A model generated the notes under the pieces. The model had not been told where the DNA came from. It ran no database searches and saw nothing but the letters and a program-made list of their open reading frames with translations. Of a stretch of DNA of 64,000 nt, positions 1 through 8,132 are shown piece by piece. This DNA comes from Massilia phyllostachyos (GTDB lineage: Bacteria; Pseudomonadota; Gammaproteobacteria; Burkholderiales; Burkholderiaceae_D): contig NZ_JAJNOC010000012.1 of the NCBI RefSeq assembly GCF_021044825.1, positions 62,001 to 126,000 on the forward strand, written 5' to 3'. The translations under genes were made by a program, and so were the position numbers. Each line of letters opens with the position of its first letter. Position 1 is the stretch's first letter.

Positions 1-1509
1 CAGCATCCGCTCCGTGAGCTCCCGCGCCTGGCGGAAGAAGGCGTCGGCATTCGCCGCATCCGGCTCGCCCGGACGCGCGCGCCGTGCCAGACCCGGTTCG
101 GGGCGAAAGCCCATGCCGTACAGGACGTACTGGTAGCTCGCCGCCGGGAACACTTCCATGTGGCGGCCGAAGTCCTGGCGCGAGGGCGGGCGGTGGGTCC
201 ACAGCGCCAGCAGGTCGGCCAGGCGCCCCGGGATGGATTCGCCCGAGCGGTTGTCGCGCCAGTAGCCGTACGGGTCGGCGCCACCTTCACGGCGGCTCAG
301 CACATAGTGCAGCTTGAGGAAGTCGATCACCCGCTCCCAGCGGTAGGTGAAGGTCGTGTTGAAGCGCTCCGCGCAGATGTCCATCTGGGCGCGCGTGACC
401 GGCATCTCCTCCAGCAGCATGGCGGCGGACAGTTCGACCATGGCCAGGGCCGAGGCTTCCAGCGGTTCGATGAAGCCGGCGGACAGCCCGATGGCGACGC
501 AGTTGCGATGCCAGAAGCGCTCGCGGTAGCCAGGCTCGAAGCTGAGTTTGCGCGGTGTGATGTCTTCGGGTCCGCCGCTGGCGCGCACGTAGTCGCGCAG
601 CGCCTGCTCGGCCTGTTCATCCGTGGTGTGCGCGCTCGAATACACGTGGCCGATGCCGCGCCGGGTCGGCAGGCCGATGTCCCAGATCCAGCCGGCGTGC
701 TGCGCGGTGGAGGTGGTCTGCGAGGCGATGGGCGCGATCTCGTGCGCATACGGCACCTGCACCGCGAGCGCGCTGTCGTTGAACAGCACCCCGCGCTGCG
801 CGATGAAAGGCACGCCGTAGTGCTGCCCGAGCAGCAGCGACTGCATGCCGGTGCAGTCGACGAACAGGTCCGCTTCAAGGTCGCCATGGGCCCGGGTATG
901 CAGGGCTGCGATATCGCCGTTGTCATGGGAGCGGATGCCGGTGACGTGGTCCGGCGCATAATGCACGCCGAGGCGTTCTAGACAGTGCTTCTTGAGGAAC
1001 TGGCCGAACTTGCCGGCGTCGAGGTGGTAGCCATAGTTGGCCACGGCCGCGAATTCCGGCGTCTGCGCCTGCTTCGGCGCGCGGCCGTGCAGGCATAGCT
1101 GCGGCTGGAAGCTGGCCGTGCCGGCGAACGGCGCATCGCCGCCTTGGGCGAGCCAGCGCCCGGCCAGGTCGGCGTCGCCCCAGCCCTGGGGCAGCGCGAA
1201 GGGGTGAAAGTAGTGGTCCTCATCGCCGCCCGTGACCCAGCGATCGAAGCGCGAGCCCTGCTTGAAGGCGGCGTCGCACTCGCGGAAAAAAGCGGATTCG
1301 GACAGGCCCGCCGCGCGCAAGGTGTCGCGCATGGTCGGCCAGGTGCCCTCGCCGACGCCGATGATCGGCACGTCGGGGGACTCGATCAGCGTGATGCGCA
1401 GGCCCCCTGCTTCCTGGGACTGGAGGCCGGACGCGAGAACGGCGGCCGTCAGCCAGCCGGCGGAGCCGCCGCCGACGATGACGACGTGCCTGGTGGTGGT
1501 GCTCACCAT
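1..1509 (-). CDS. Flavin-dependent tryptophan halogenase family protein, C-terminus cut by window edge
   Basis: Uses FADH2 and halide to halogenate a substrate in characterised members; the substrate here is unknown. Reading from ATG at 1509, residues 1-503 are present without a stop. The N-terminus carries the FAD-binding motif GGGSAGW (about residues 13-19), followed by GVGEGTWPT. A lysine in the CDAAFKQGS context (K83) sits where the catalytic lysine of PrnA-type enzymes lies. The second signature appears as GWIWDIGL near positions 670-690 instead of GWxWxIP, so the proline is missing. The family is usually 500-530 residues, so little is lost. The gene lies downstream of a TonB-dependent receptor, a pairing common in Xanthomonas, Caulobacter and Massilia, where the halogenation role is unproven. 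Confidence 0.88.
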   Translation of the reverse strand, partial: MVSTTTRHVVIVGGGSAGWLTAAVLASGLQSQEAGGLRITLIESPDVPIIGVGEGTWPTMRDTLRAAGLSESAFFRECDAAFKQGSRFDRWVTGGDEDHYFHPFALPQGWGDADLAGRWLAQGGDAPFAGTASFQPQLCLHGRAPKQAQTPEFAAVANYGYHLDAGKFGQFLKKHCLERLGVHYAPDHVTGIRSHDNGDIAALHTRAHGDLEADLFVDCTGMQSLLLGQHYGVPFIAQRGVLFNDSALAVQVPYAHEIAPIASQTTSTAQHAGWIWDIGLPTRRGIGHVYSSAHTTDEQAEQALRDYVRASGGPEDITPRKLSFEPGYRERFWHRNCVAIGLSAGFIEPLEASALAMVELSAAMLLEEMPVTRAQMDICAERFNTTFTYRWERVIDFLKLHYVLSRREGGADPYGYWRDNRSGESIPGRLADLLALWTHRPPSRQDFGRHMEVFPAASYQYVLYGMGFRPEPGLARRARPGEPDAANADAFFRQARELTERML

Positions 1510-1549
1510 GGTGGATCCCAATAAGACGAATGCCGGGCAAGTCTAACCC

Positions 1550-1580
1550 GAAAAAGCCACGGTGGGGCCGCGGCTTTTTC
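1550..1580 (-). terminator. Hairpin terminator after the TonB receptor gene
   Basis: A 13-bp stem with one mismatch (GAAAAAGCC... / ...GGCTTTTTC) and a short loop lies between the receptor stop (1619) and the halogenase start (1509). It is T-rich on both sides, so it could work on either strand. Because it sits in front of the halogenase gene it may attenuate read-through and set the receptor:halogenase ratio. Confidence 0.7.
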
Positions 1581-1618
1581 GGTTCTCCATGCTGCCCGCT
1601 CGCGCGGGCGCCGGCGGG

Positions 1619-4600
1619 TCAGAACTTGTAGCGCGCTGCCAGCATGTAACGCGGACCCGATTGTTCCACGAACAGCAGGTTACGCTCGGTGCGGCCGTGG
1701 ATACGCTTGATCTCGTCGGTCAGGTTGATGCCTTCGAATTGCAAGGTCAGGTTCTTGTTGACGTTGTAGCCGATGCTCAGGTCCAGCTGTCCGTAGGCTT
1801 CGACATAGTTCGGGTTCGGGCCCGAGCCGTCGAAGGTCGAGGACAGGAACTTGTCGCGCCAGTTGTAGGCCGCGCGCACATTCCACTTCTCGTTCTCGAA
1901 GATACCCACCAGGTTGGCCGAGTCGCTCAGGCCGACCAGCGCGAACTGCTCGCCGATGCTGGCGTTGTCGTACTTCAGGCCCGAGTTCACGTAGGTGTAG
2001 TTCGCCGAGACGCCGAAGCCGCTGGCGCCGAACATGTGCTGCACGTTGAACTCGAGGCCGCGCAGGCGCGCTTCCTTCTGGTTCGAGTAGCTGGTGATGC
2101 GGAAGTCCGCGATCGGGTCGTTCGGCTGGCCCACGATCTTGCCGGTCGCATTGCCGTTGACGTCATCCGGTCCGCGCGTCACGCCGGGCTGGCCGTTGAA
2201 GTTGCGGAAGATGTAGTTGCGGATGCAGGTCGCGTCGCCGTTCACGCAACCGCCCTTGGCCAGCGCTTCCTTCCAGTAGGCGCCGTTGACCGGGGTGTGC
2301 AGGCCGAAGGGCTGGGCGATGACCTGCGACTGGCCGGCGTAGTTCTCCAGGTTCTTGCGGAAGTGGCCGAGCGAGACGAAGCTCGACTTGTTGTAGTACC
2401 ACTCCCAGGCCAGGTCGATGTTCTTCGACTTGACCGGCAGCAGGCCCGGATTGCCCTGGCGGCCGGTGCCGCCTTCGACGCGGCCCAGCGGCTCGAGCAC
2501 CTGGCCGCCGGTCAGCTGGTCGTAACGCGCGCGGCCGATGGTTTCGCCGTAGCTGAAGCGGCCCTTCATGTCCGGACGCAGGTCGACATCGGCGTCGAAG
2601 CTCGGCAGCCAGTGGTGGTACTTGCCGGTCAGGGTGGTGAAGTTCGGCGCGCCCAGGCCCACTGCGAACTCGTTGTTCGCGGTCCAGGTGTAGGAGGTGG
2701 CGATCGGCACCAGCGCGGTCGAGGTGACGTCGGTCTTCTCGTAGCGCGCGCCGATCGCGGTGTGCACCGGCAGCGCCAGGTCCCAGTCGGTGTTGAACTG
2801 CAGGTAGAAGCTCTTCGACTTTTCGCGGGTGCGCTGGTCGGTGGTGTAGTCGTTGCGCGGCAGGTACAGGGCCGGCAGGCCGGTCACCTTGGCCGCCAGT
2901 TCGCGCAGCGCGGCGAAGTCGAAGGTGTAGAAGGTGTTGAACAGGGCCGGGTTGTCGCTGCCCTTGATGTTGTCGAAGTACTGGCTCAGGCTCTCCTGGT
3001 GGAAGTAGCTGGCCGGGTAGTCGGATGCCTTGGTGGCGCCGCCCCAGGTGTCGTCGCGCTGCTGGACCGAGAAGGCCGAGCGGTTGTTGACGTCGGTGGT
3101 GGCCAGGCCGAACTTCAGCTCGGACGCTTCCAGCATCTTCCAGCTGGCGTGGGTCTGCAGCTGCTTGATCTCGCTCTTCACATAACCGTTCTCGAACACC
3201 GAACCGGTCACCTGCTGCGGCGCGCGGGCGAAGTCGGCGCCCTGGATGCTCATCACCGGGAAGTCCTTCGAGAAGTCCACGGTGGTGGTGCCGCGGCTGA
3301 AGCTGGCGGTGCCGAGGGTGTTGCCCGAACCGAAGGGGCTGTCCGGCACCGATTCGGCGGTCGACTTGTGGGCGTCGACTTCGAGGCGGATATCGCTGTT
3401 GACGCGCCAGGCGGCGTTGAAGCCGAGCGACTTGTTCTGGGTCTTGGTGGCGAAGTCGGCGCCGCCCATCGCGATGTCGCTGGTGGCCGGGCTGATGATT
3501 TCGCCGTAGGACAGCGGACCGGCGATCGGGCCGTTGGTCCAGTTGCTGGTGGACGGGCCGAAGTTGAACCAGGCCGACAGGTCCTGACGGCGGGTCTGGA
3601 TCTTGTTTTCCGAGTAGGTGTAGTCGAGGGTCGTGGTCAGCGCCTTGGTCGGGGCGAACTGGAACACCAGCTGGCCGTTGGTGCGCTGGCGCTGGATGCC
3701 GCTCATGTTGTAGTTCAGGTTCTGCGGCACCTGGTACAGGTCGCCCGGCTTCGGACGGTTGGTGATGTTTTCCGAGCCAGCGGTGCCGGGCTGCGGGATG
3801 GTGCCCCAGTTGTTCTCGTCGCCGCGGAACGGGCCTTTCCAGCCGCCCGGCACGCCGGCCTGGTTGTAGCCCAGGTTGCGCTCCTGGTAGCTGGCCGAGA
3901 TGCCGATACCGAAGCGGCCATCGGCCGAGGTATTGCTGTAGATGCCCGAGATCTCGGGCGTCAGCTTGTCGCTCGGGGTGATGTCCTTCGGCAGGTTGTC
4001 GACCGACTGGTCGTACACGCCCTTGACGCCGATGCTGGCCTGCATGCCCGGACGCGACAGCGGACGCGCGGTCAGGACGTTGATGGTGGCGCCGATGCCG
4101 CCGGTCGGGGTTTCGGCGCGCGCCGACTTGTACACCTGCAGCTGCGACACCGCTTCCGAGGCGATGTTGGCGAAGTCGTAGGCGCGGCCCGGACGGTCGC
4201 CCAGGCTCGAGGTCGGCATCTGGCGGCCGTTCAGCAGCACCAGGTTGAAGTCGGGACCGACGCCGCGCACGGTGACCTTCGAGCCTTCGCCGATGCTGCG
4301 GTCGATCGAGACGCCGCTGATGCGCTGCAGCGATTCGGCCAGGTTGGTATCCGGGAACTTGCCGATGTCTTCGGCGACGATGCCGTCGACGAAGCCCTGC
4401 GCATTGCGCTTGAGGTTCATCGACGATTCGAGACTGGCGCGCAGGCCGGTGACGACGACGGTCTGGACGCCCGCCGGAGAGGATGGCGAGGTCGCCTCCT
4501 GGCCGGCCGGGTCGGTGGTGGCGGCCGCGCCCGGGGTCGAGGCGACCTCCTGGGCATAGGCCGGCATGAATGCCGCGCACGCGCTGGCTACTGCCAGGCT

Positions 4601-4633
4601 CATCAATGTCTGTTTGGCCTTCGGGTAATACAT
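1619..4633 (-). CDS. TonB-dependent receptor (outer-membrane carbohydrate/siderophore-type transporter)
   Basis: Outer-membrane active-transport channel powered by TonB-ExbBD. The 1004-residue protein starts at ATG 4633, chosen over an upstream in-frame start because AGGAG lies 7 bases before it and a signal peptide ending AYAQ follows. A TonB-box-like stretch (TVVVTG, about residue 70) leads into a plug domain (EDIGKFPDTNLAESLQRISG), then a long beta-barrel ending in the aromatic terminus YKF. This plug subfamily is often linked to plant or glucan sugar uptake in Xanthomonas, Caulobacter and Massilia. It is divergent from a GH16 gene and shares an operator type with it, which supports glucan oligosaccharide uptake (inference). 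Confidence 0.93.
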   Translation of the reverse strand: MYYPKAKQTLMSLAVASACAAFMPAYAQEVASTPGAAATTDPAGQEATSPSSPAGVQTVVVTGLRASLESSMNLKRNAQGFVDGIVAEDIGKFPDTNLAESLQRISGVSIDRSIGEGSKVTVRGVGPDFNLVLLNGRQMPTSSLGDRPGRAYDFANIASEAVSQLQVYKSARAETPTGGIGATINVLTARPLSRPGMQASIGVKGVYDQSVDNLPKDITPSDKLTPEISGIYSNTSADGRFGIGISASYQERNLGYNQAGVPGGWKGPFRGDENNWGTIPQPGTAGSENITNRPKPGDLYQVPQNLNYNMSGIQRQRTNGQLVFQFAPTKALTTTLDYTYSENKIQTRRQDLSAWFNFGPSTSNWTNGPIAGPLSYGEIISPATSDIAMGGADFATKTQNKSLGFNAAWRVNSDIRLEVDAHKSTAESVPDSPFGSGNTLGTASFSRGTTTVDFSKDFPVMSIQGADFARAPQQVTGSVFENGYVKSEIKQLQTHASWKMLEASELKFGLATTDVNNRSAFSVQQRDDTWGGATKASDYPASYFHQESLSQYFDNIKGSDNPALFNTFYTFDFAALRELAAKVTGLPALYLPRNDYTTDQRTREKSKSFYLQFNTDWDLALPVHTAIGARYEKTDVTSTALVPIATSYTWTANNEFAVGLGAPNFTTLTGKYHHWLPSFDADVDLRPDMKGRFSYGETIGRARYDQLTGGQVLEPLGRVEGGTGRQGNPGLLPVKSKNIDLAWEWYYNKSSFVSLGHFRKNLENYAGQSQVIAQPFGLHTPVNGAYWKEALAKGGCVNGDATCIRNYIFRNFNGQPGVTRGPDDVNGNATGKIVGQPNDPIADFRITSYSNQKEARLRGLEFNVQHMFGASGFGVSANYTYVNSGLKYDNASIGEQFALVGLSDSANLVGIFENEKWNVRAAYNWRDKFLSSTFDGSGPNPNYVEAYGQLDLSIGYNVNKNLTLQFEGINLTDEIKRIHGRTERNLLFVEQSGPRYMLAARYKF

Positions 4634-4805
4634 GGTGCTCTCCTGTTCTTTTAAGTATTTGACCGTCACCCTTCCGACGGTGTCTCCACTACCTTTGCCG
4701 GCGTCAACCTGGCTGCACGCTGCCGGCGTTCATGCTGTTCCCGCCTTGCTCCCTACGCCTGGGCACCTCCTCGGATCGAGGAGCGGCGCGGGCGGTTTCC
4801 CGTCC

Positions 4806-4864
4806 ACCAAGCGGCGCAGCGAGGACATGCGGCCGGGGCCGATGTCCTCGCTGGAGGGCTTGGT
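4806..4864 (-). repeat. Long interrupted inverted repeat in the TonB receptor leader
   Basis: Three nested arms pair in order: ACCAAGC/GCTTGGT, AGCGAGGACAT/ATGTCCTCGCT and CGGCC/GGCCG around a GG loop, about 23 paired bases. It lies about 170-230 bases before the receptor start, inside the roughly 340-base leader predicted from the promoter at 4982-5010. No T-run follows, so it is not a standard terminator. It may be an RNA regulatory or stabilising hairpin, or a protein-binding site. Confidence 0.6.
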
Positions 4865-4952
4865 TCGAAAGCTGGCGCCTTGCGCTCGTTCATCTGTAAT
4901 CGCCCCGTATGCATGCGTGATGCATTCGTTGTTCAAGCAATCCATCTGGCGC

Positions 4953-4968
4953 ATGGAAACGTTTCCAT
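4953..4968. promoter_or_regulatory. LacI-family-type operator (TonB receptor side)
   Basis: ATGGAAACGTTTCCAT is a perfect 16-bp palindrome with the central CG typical of LacI/GalR-family operators. It begins about 14 bases downstream of the -10 box of the minus-strand promoter at 4982-5010, where a bound repressor would block initiation. No LacI-family gene is in the window. Confidence 0.75.
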
Positions 4969-4981
4969 ATCGCTTGTCTGA

Positions 4982-5010
4982 ATATTAGGGTTAGCAAAAA
5001 AAATTGTCAA
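4982..5010 (-). promoter_or_regulatory. Sigma-70 promoter of the TonB receptor
   Basis: On the minus strand TTGACA (5010-5005) and TAATAT (4987-4982) are separated by 17 bases, a near-consensus sigma-70 promoter reading toward the receptor. Confidence 0.72.
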
Positions 5011-5120
5011 CGGAATATTCCATACAGTTAAGGCGGGAAGTGCGGCTGATTTGCAACACCCGCGGCGGCACGCTGTGAAACGGAGGGATTTGCAGTCGAT
5101 ATGCGCCCAACGCACCGGCA

Positions 5121-5150
5121 TTGACACTGCAAAATCGCGGATGCTATAGT
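5121..5150 (+). promoter_or_regulatory. Sigma-70 promoter of the deacetylase-GH16 operon
   Basis: TTGACA (5121-5126) and TATAGT (5145-5150) are separated by 18 bases and read toward the deacetylase gene at 5200. The interval 4634-5199 holds only this promoter, its divergent partner, two operators and a leader hairpin; no gene is seen in it. Confidence 0.68.
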
Positions 5151-5163
5151 CGGGTTGACAAAC

Positions 5164-5177
5164 TGGTAACGTTTCCA
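5164..5177. promoter_or_regulatory. LacI-family-type operator (deacetylase-GH16 side)
   Basis: TGGTAACGTTTCCA differs by one base from the core of the perfect palindrome at 4953-4968. It lies 14 bases after the -10 box of its own promoter, the same geometry as on the divergent side. The matching site and placement argue for one repressor controlling both units. Confidence 0.68.
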
Positions 5178-5199
5178 AAATCAGACGAAGGAGGCGCGG

Positions 5200-6108
5200 A
5201 TGCGGCATGGGGCAAGGCGGAGCGTGAGCGCGGGACGCGCCGGCGCCGTGACGGTGCGCGTGCGCGCCCTGCTCTCGGGCCTGCTGCTGGGCGGAGCGCT
5301 TGCCGGCATGGGATCGGCGCATGCGGCCGAGCCCGCGCGCGCTTTCGCCTGGCCGAACGGCGCCCGCGCCGCCGTCAGCCTGGCCTACGACGACGCGCTC
5401 GACTCCCAGCTCGACCATGCCTTGCCCGTGCTCGACCGCCATGGCATCCGCGCCACCTTCTACCTGCAATTGTCGAACCCGGCGGTGGCGCAGCGCATGG
5501 CAGCATGGCGGGCGGCAGCAAGGCGCGGGCATGAACTCGGCAACCACAGCCTGTTCCACCAGTGCGCGCGCAGCAAGGCCGAGCGCGGCTGGGTCGAGGC
5601 CCACCGCGATCTCGACACCACGAGCGCCGAGCAGATGCGCGACCAGGTGCTGCTCGCCAATACGATGCTGATGGCGATCGACGGCCGCCACGAACGGACC
5701 TATACGGCGCCCTGTGGCGACAAGCTGGCCGGCGGACGCGCTTACCTCCCTGGGCTGCACGCGGCCTTCGTCGCCATCAAGGTGGGCAGCAGCGACGGCG
5801 TGGTCGATGCGATGGAGACGCTCGATCCCCATGCGGTGCCGGTGCATGCGCCGGTGGGCGCCAGCGGCGCGCAGCTGATCGCCATCGTGAAGGAAGCGGC
5901 GAGGCGCGGCACGATGGTGAACTTCACCTTCCACGGCATCGGCGGCGACTACCTCACCGTTTCCTCCCAGGCCCACGAGGAGCTGGTGCGCTTCCTGGCC
6001 GCCAACCGCCGGGAGTACTGGACCGGCACCTTCCTCGACATCATGCGCCACGCTCGGCGCGAACAGGCCCGCCTCAAGCCGGCGCCGACCACACCGGGAG
6101 CACCATGA
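5200..6108 (+). CDS. Secreted polysaccharide deacetylase (NodB homology)
   Basis: Carbohydrate esterase family 4-type protein of 302 residues, probably a metal-dependent de-N-acetylase or esterase acting outside the cytoplasm. A long basic N-terminus and hydrophobic signal segment ending AHAAE precede the NodB domain. Motif 1 appears as SLAYDDA, with AYDD where TFDD is usual, and motif 2 as HELGNHSLFH, keeping the HxxxH metal ligands. AAGGAGG lies 8 bases before ATG 5200. Its stop overlaps the next start (ATGA at 6105-6108), so it is translationally coupled to the GH16 gene. The LacI-type operator in its leader suggests induction by a sugar. The exact substrate cannot be told. Confidence 0.88.
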   Translation: MRHGARRSVSAGRAGAVTVRVRALLSGLLLGGALAGMGSAHAAEPARAFAWPNGARAAVSLAYDDALDSQLDHALPVLDRHGIRATFYLQLSNPAVAQRMAAWRAAARRGHELGNHSLFHQCARSKAERGWVEAHRDLDTTSAEQMRDQVLLANTMLMAIDGRHERTYTAPCGDKLAGGRAYLPGLHAAFVAIKVGSSDGVVDAMETLDPHAVPVHAPVGASGAQLIAIVKEAARRGTMVNFTFHGIGGDYLTVSSQAHEELVRFLAANRREYWTGTFLDIMRHARREQARLKPAPTTPGAP

Positions 6109-6935
6109 AACCGTTCCGCCTGTCCCTTTCCCTCTGTTCCGCCCTGCTGGCACTCAACCTGGCGGGCTGTGCCGCGCCAGCTACCGCCCCTGCGAGCGGC
6201 GCGCCCGCCGGCTGGACGCTGGCCTGGAGCGACGAATTTGACGGCGCCGACCTCGATCGCGGCAAGTGGACGCCGGAAACCGGTGGCCATGGCTGGGGCA
6301 ATGCGGAGCTGCAGCACTACACCGGCCGGCGCGAGAACGTGCGGGTGGAAGACGGCCTGCTGGTGATCGAGGCGCGCCGCGAAGCGTATGGCGGCAACGC
6401 CTATACCTCGGCGCGGATCAAGACGGCCGGCCTGATGGAGCAGATGCACGGCCGTTTCGAGGCGCGCATCAAGGTGGCCCGGGGCCAGGGCATCTGGCCG
6501 GCCTTCTGGATGTTGGGCGCCGACATCGGCAAGATCGGCTGGCCGCGCGCCGGCGAGATCGACATCATGGAAAACATCGGCAAGGAGCCGGACATCGTGC
6601 ACGGCACGGTGCACGGACCAGGCTACTCGGGCGAGAAAGCCTTTGGCGCTCCCGCGCGGCTGGCACAGGGTAGCTATGCGGACGACTTCCACGTGTTCGC
6701 GGTGGAGTGGGAGCCGGGCGAGATCCGCTGGTACCGTGACGGCGTCCACTTCCACACGGCGCGGCCCGAGCTGGTGAAGGGCGACTGGGTGTTCGAGCGT
6801 CCCTTCTTCGTGCTGCTGAACCTGGCCGTCGGCGGCTACTGGCCCGGCAATCCGGACGGCACCACGGTGCTGCCGCAGCGCATGCTGGTGGACTGGGTGC
6901 GGGTGTACCGCAAGAGCGGTGCGGCGCGGCGGTAA
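6105..6935 (+). CDS. Glycoside hydrolase family 16 lipoprotein (laminarinase-like beta-glucanase)
   Basis: Predicted to cleave beta-1,3- or mixed beta-glucans. The 276-residue protein begins MKPFRLSLSLC at an ATGA overlap with the deacetylase. The lipobox LAGC (about residues 18-21) predicts a lipid-anchored protein. The GH16 active-site signature GEIDIMEN is present, with ExDxxE giving nucleophile and acid/base, and WPAFWMLG and the WSDEFDG start of the fold are typical. Together with the deacetylase and the divergent TonB receptor it looks like a small glucan-utilisation unit. Laminarin as substrate is an inference from the family. Confidence 0.92.
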   Translation: MKPFRLSLSLCSALLALNLAGCAAPATAPASGAPAGWTLAWSDEFDGADLDRGKWTPETGGHGWGNAELQHYTGRRENVRVEDGLLVIEARREAYGGNAYTSARIKTAGLMEQMHGRFEARIKVARGQGIWPAFWMLGADIGKIGWPRAGEIDIMENIGKEPDIVHGTVHGPGYSGEKAFGAPARLAQGSYADDFHVFAVEWEPGEIRWYRDGVHFHTARPELVKGDWVFERPFFVLLNLAVGGYWPGNPDGTTVLPQRMLVDWVRVYRKSGAARR

Positions 6936-7080
6936 CAAATAAATCGCTTCGCGGGGCAGGATCGCGCCAGACCGGCTTTTTTGCGCTCCAGACCGCCGAT
7001 CGTGCAGTTCATCGCAATCGGCCAGAAGGCGGCGCCGCCCTGTCCTATGCTGTTTTCATCGCCACCTACCGGAGAACACG

Positions 7081-7848
7081 ATGAACACCCTGCTGAAGCC
7101 CGCCGCATTCTTCACCGCGCTTGCCCTGCTGGCCGCCCCCGCGCTGGCCGACGAAGTCGTCCGCGAAAGCCGCAATGTCGATGCGCGAGTGACCAAGGTC
7201 AAGCTGGGCGGCGTGGTCGACCTGGTGGTGCGCCAGGGCGCGACCCCGTCCCTGGTCGTCTCGGGCGACAAGCGCTACGTGCAGCGCATCACCACCTCGC
7301 AGCGCGGCGACACCCTGGAAATCGACACCGAATCGCTGAACGACCGCCGCGGCGAACGGCATGACAAGCTGCGCGCCGAGCTCACGGTGCCGAAACTGTC
7401 CGAGTTCAGCTCGGAAGGCGTGGGCGCCTCGCAGCTGACCGGCTTCTCGGGCGACAGCCTGCGCGTGGCCCTGGAAGGCGCCGGCGCGGTGACGCTGAAC
7501 GGCAATTACCGCAGCATCGATGCGCGCCTGGGCGGCGTGGGCGGCCTGAACCTGAATGGCGTGCGCACCGAGCGCCTCGACCTGAACCTGGGCGGCGCCG
7601 GCCGCATCAATGTCAGCGGCGAAAGCAAGGTACTGCACGCCACACTGGCCGGCGTCGGCAGCCTCGATGCCAAGGAACTGCGCGCCGAAACCGTCGACCT
7701 CGACATGTCCGGCTTGGGCGGCGCGACGGTCCACGCGACCCAGGCGGCCGATGTCGACTTGAGCGGCATGGGCTCGGCCACGGTCTATGGCAAGCCGGCC
7801 AGCCGTCGCGCCAACACCAGCGGGATGGGCAAGGTCGCCTGGAAGTGA
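7081..7848 (+). CDS. Exported DUF2807 (GIN/head) domain protein
   Basis: A 255-residue protein with a clear signal peptide (MNTLLKPAAFF... ALADE) and a repetitive beta-rich body. The repeats follow the pattern of glycine-aspartate-asparagine turns (GVGGLNLNGV, GGAGRINVSG, GLGGATVHA, GMGSATVYG) typical of DUF2807 putative auto-transporter adhesin heads, forming a beta-helix. Its molecular role is unknown. A GGAG ribosome site lies 8 bases before ATG. It stands alone, 145 bases after the GH16 gene, and converges with the lipoprotein remnant on the other strand. Confidence 0.85.
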   Translation: MNTLLKPAAFFTALALLAAPALADEVVRESRNVDARVTKVKLGGVVDLVVRQGATPSLVVSGDKRYVQRITTSQRGDTLEIDTESLNDRRGERHDKLRAELTVPKLSEFSSEGVGASQLTGFSGDSLRVALEGAGAVTLNGNYRSIDARLGGVGGLNLNGVRTERLDLNLGGAGRINVSGESKVLHATLAGVGSLDAKELRAETVDLDMSGLGGATVHATQAADVDLSGMGSATVYGKPASRRANTSGMGKVAWK

Positions 7849-7884
7849 TCGCTGGACCTAAGCGCCCGCAAATAAGCTTCGCCA

Positions 7885-8042
7885 GGACGCGGCTCCCGCA
7901 CGACCATGCTGTTGCGCACTTCCTTGACGCCGGGCGTGCCGCGCTATGTGCCGCTGGGCGCGCAGGCGCTGAGGATGGCCAGCACCAGACCGGCAAGGAT
8001 CAGCTGGAGGCGGACGTTCTGGATGCGCGATAGCAGCTTCAT
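7885..8042 (-). pseudogene. Remnant of a BON-domain lipoprotein (internal deletion and in-frame stop)
   Basis: From ATG 8042 (GGGAG upstream) a 32-residue reading frame runs MKLLSRIQNV..., with a hydrophobic segment and lipobox LSAC, and ends at TAG 7944. In the same frame after the stop the sequence continues GTPGVKEVRNSMVVR, which is the end of a BON domain. An intact BON lipoprotein would need roughly 60-70 more residues in between. The simplest reading is an internal deletion that left signal and tail, with a stop at or near the joint. A 32-residue lipopeptide could still be made. Confidence 0.55.
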
Positions 8043-8132
8043 GACGGCTCCCGGGAGAAGGCGGACCAGCCCATTCTCTCGGGATACAGGGTTCGGCGCT
8101 TGATGCCGGACAAACGTGCAAACGGACCTTTT

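Noticed and set aside
1562-4654. A 1030-residue open frame on the plus strand opposite the TonB receptor
   Set aside because: It is the mirror of a real gene in high-GC DNA. The minus strand has signal peptide, plug and barrel; the plus frame is Arg/Val/Ala-rich without domains or ribosome site.
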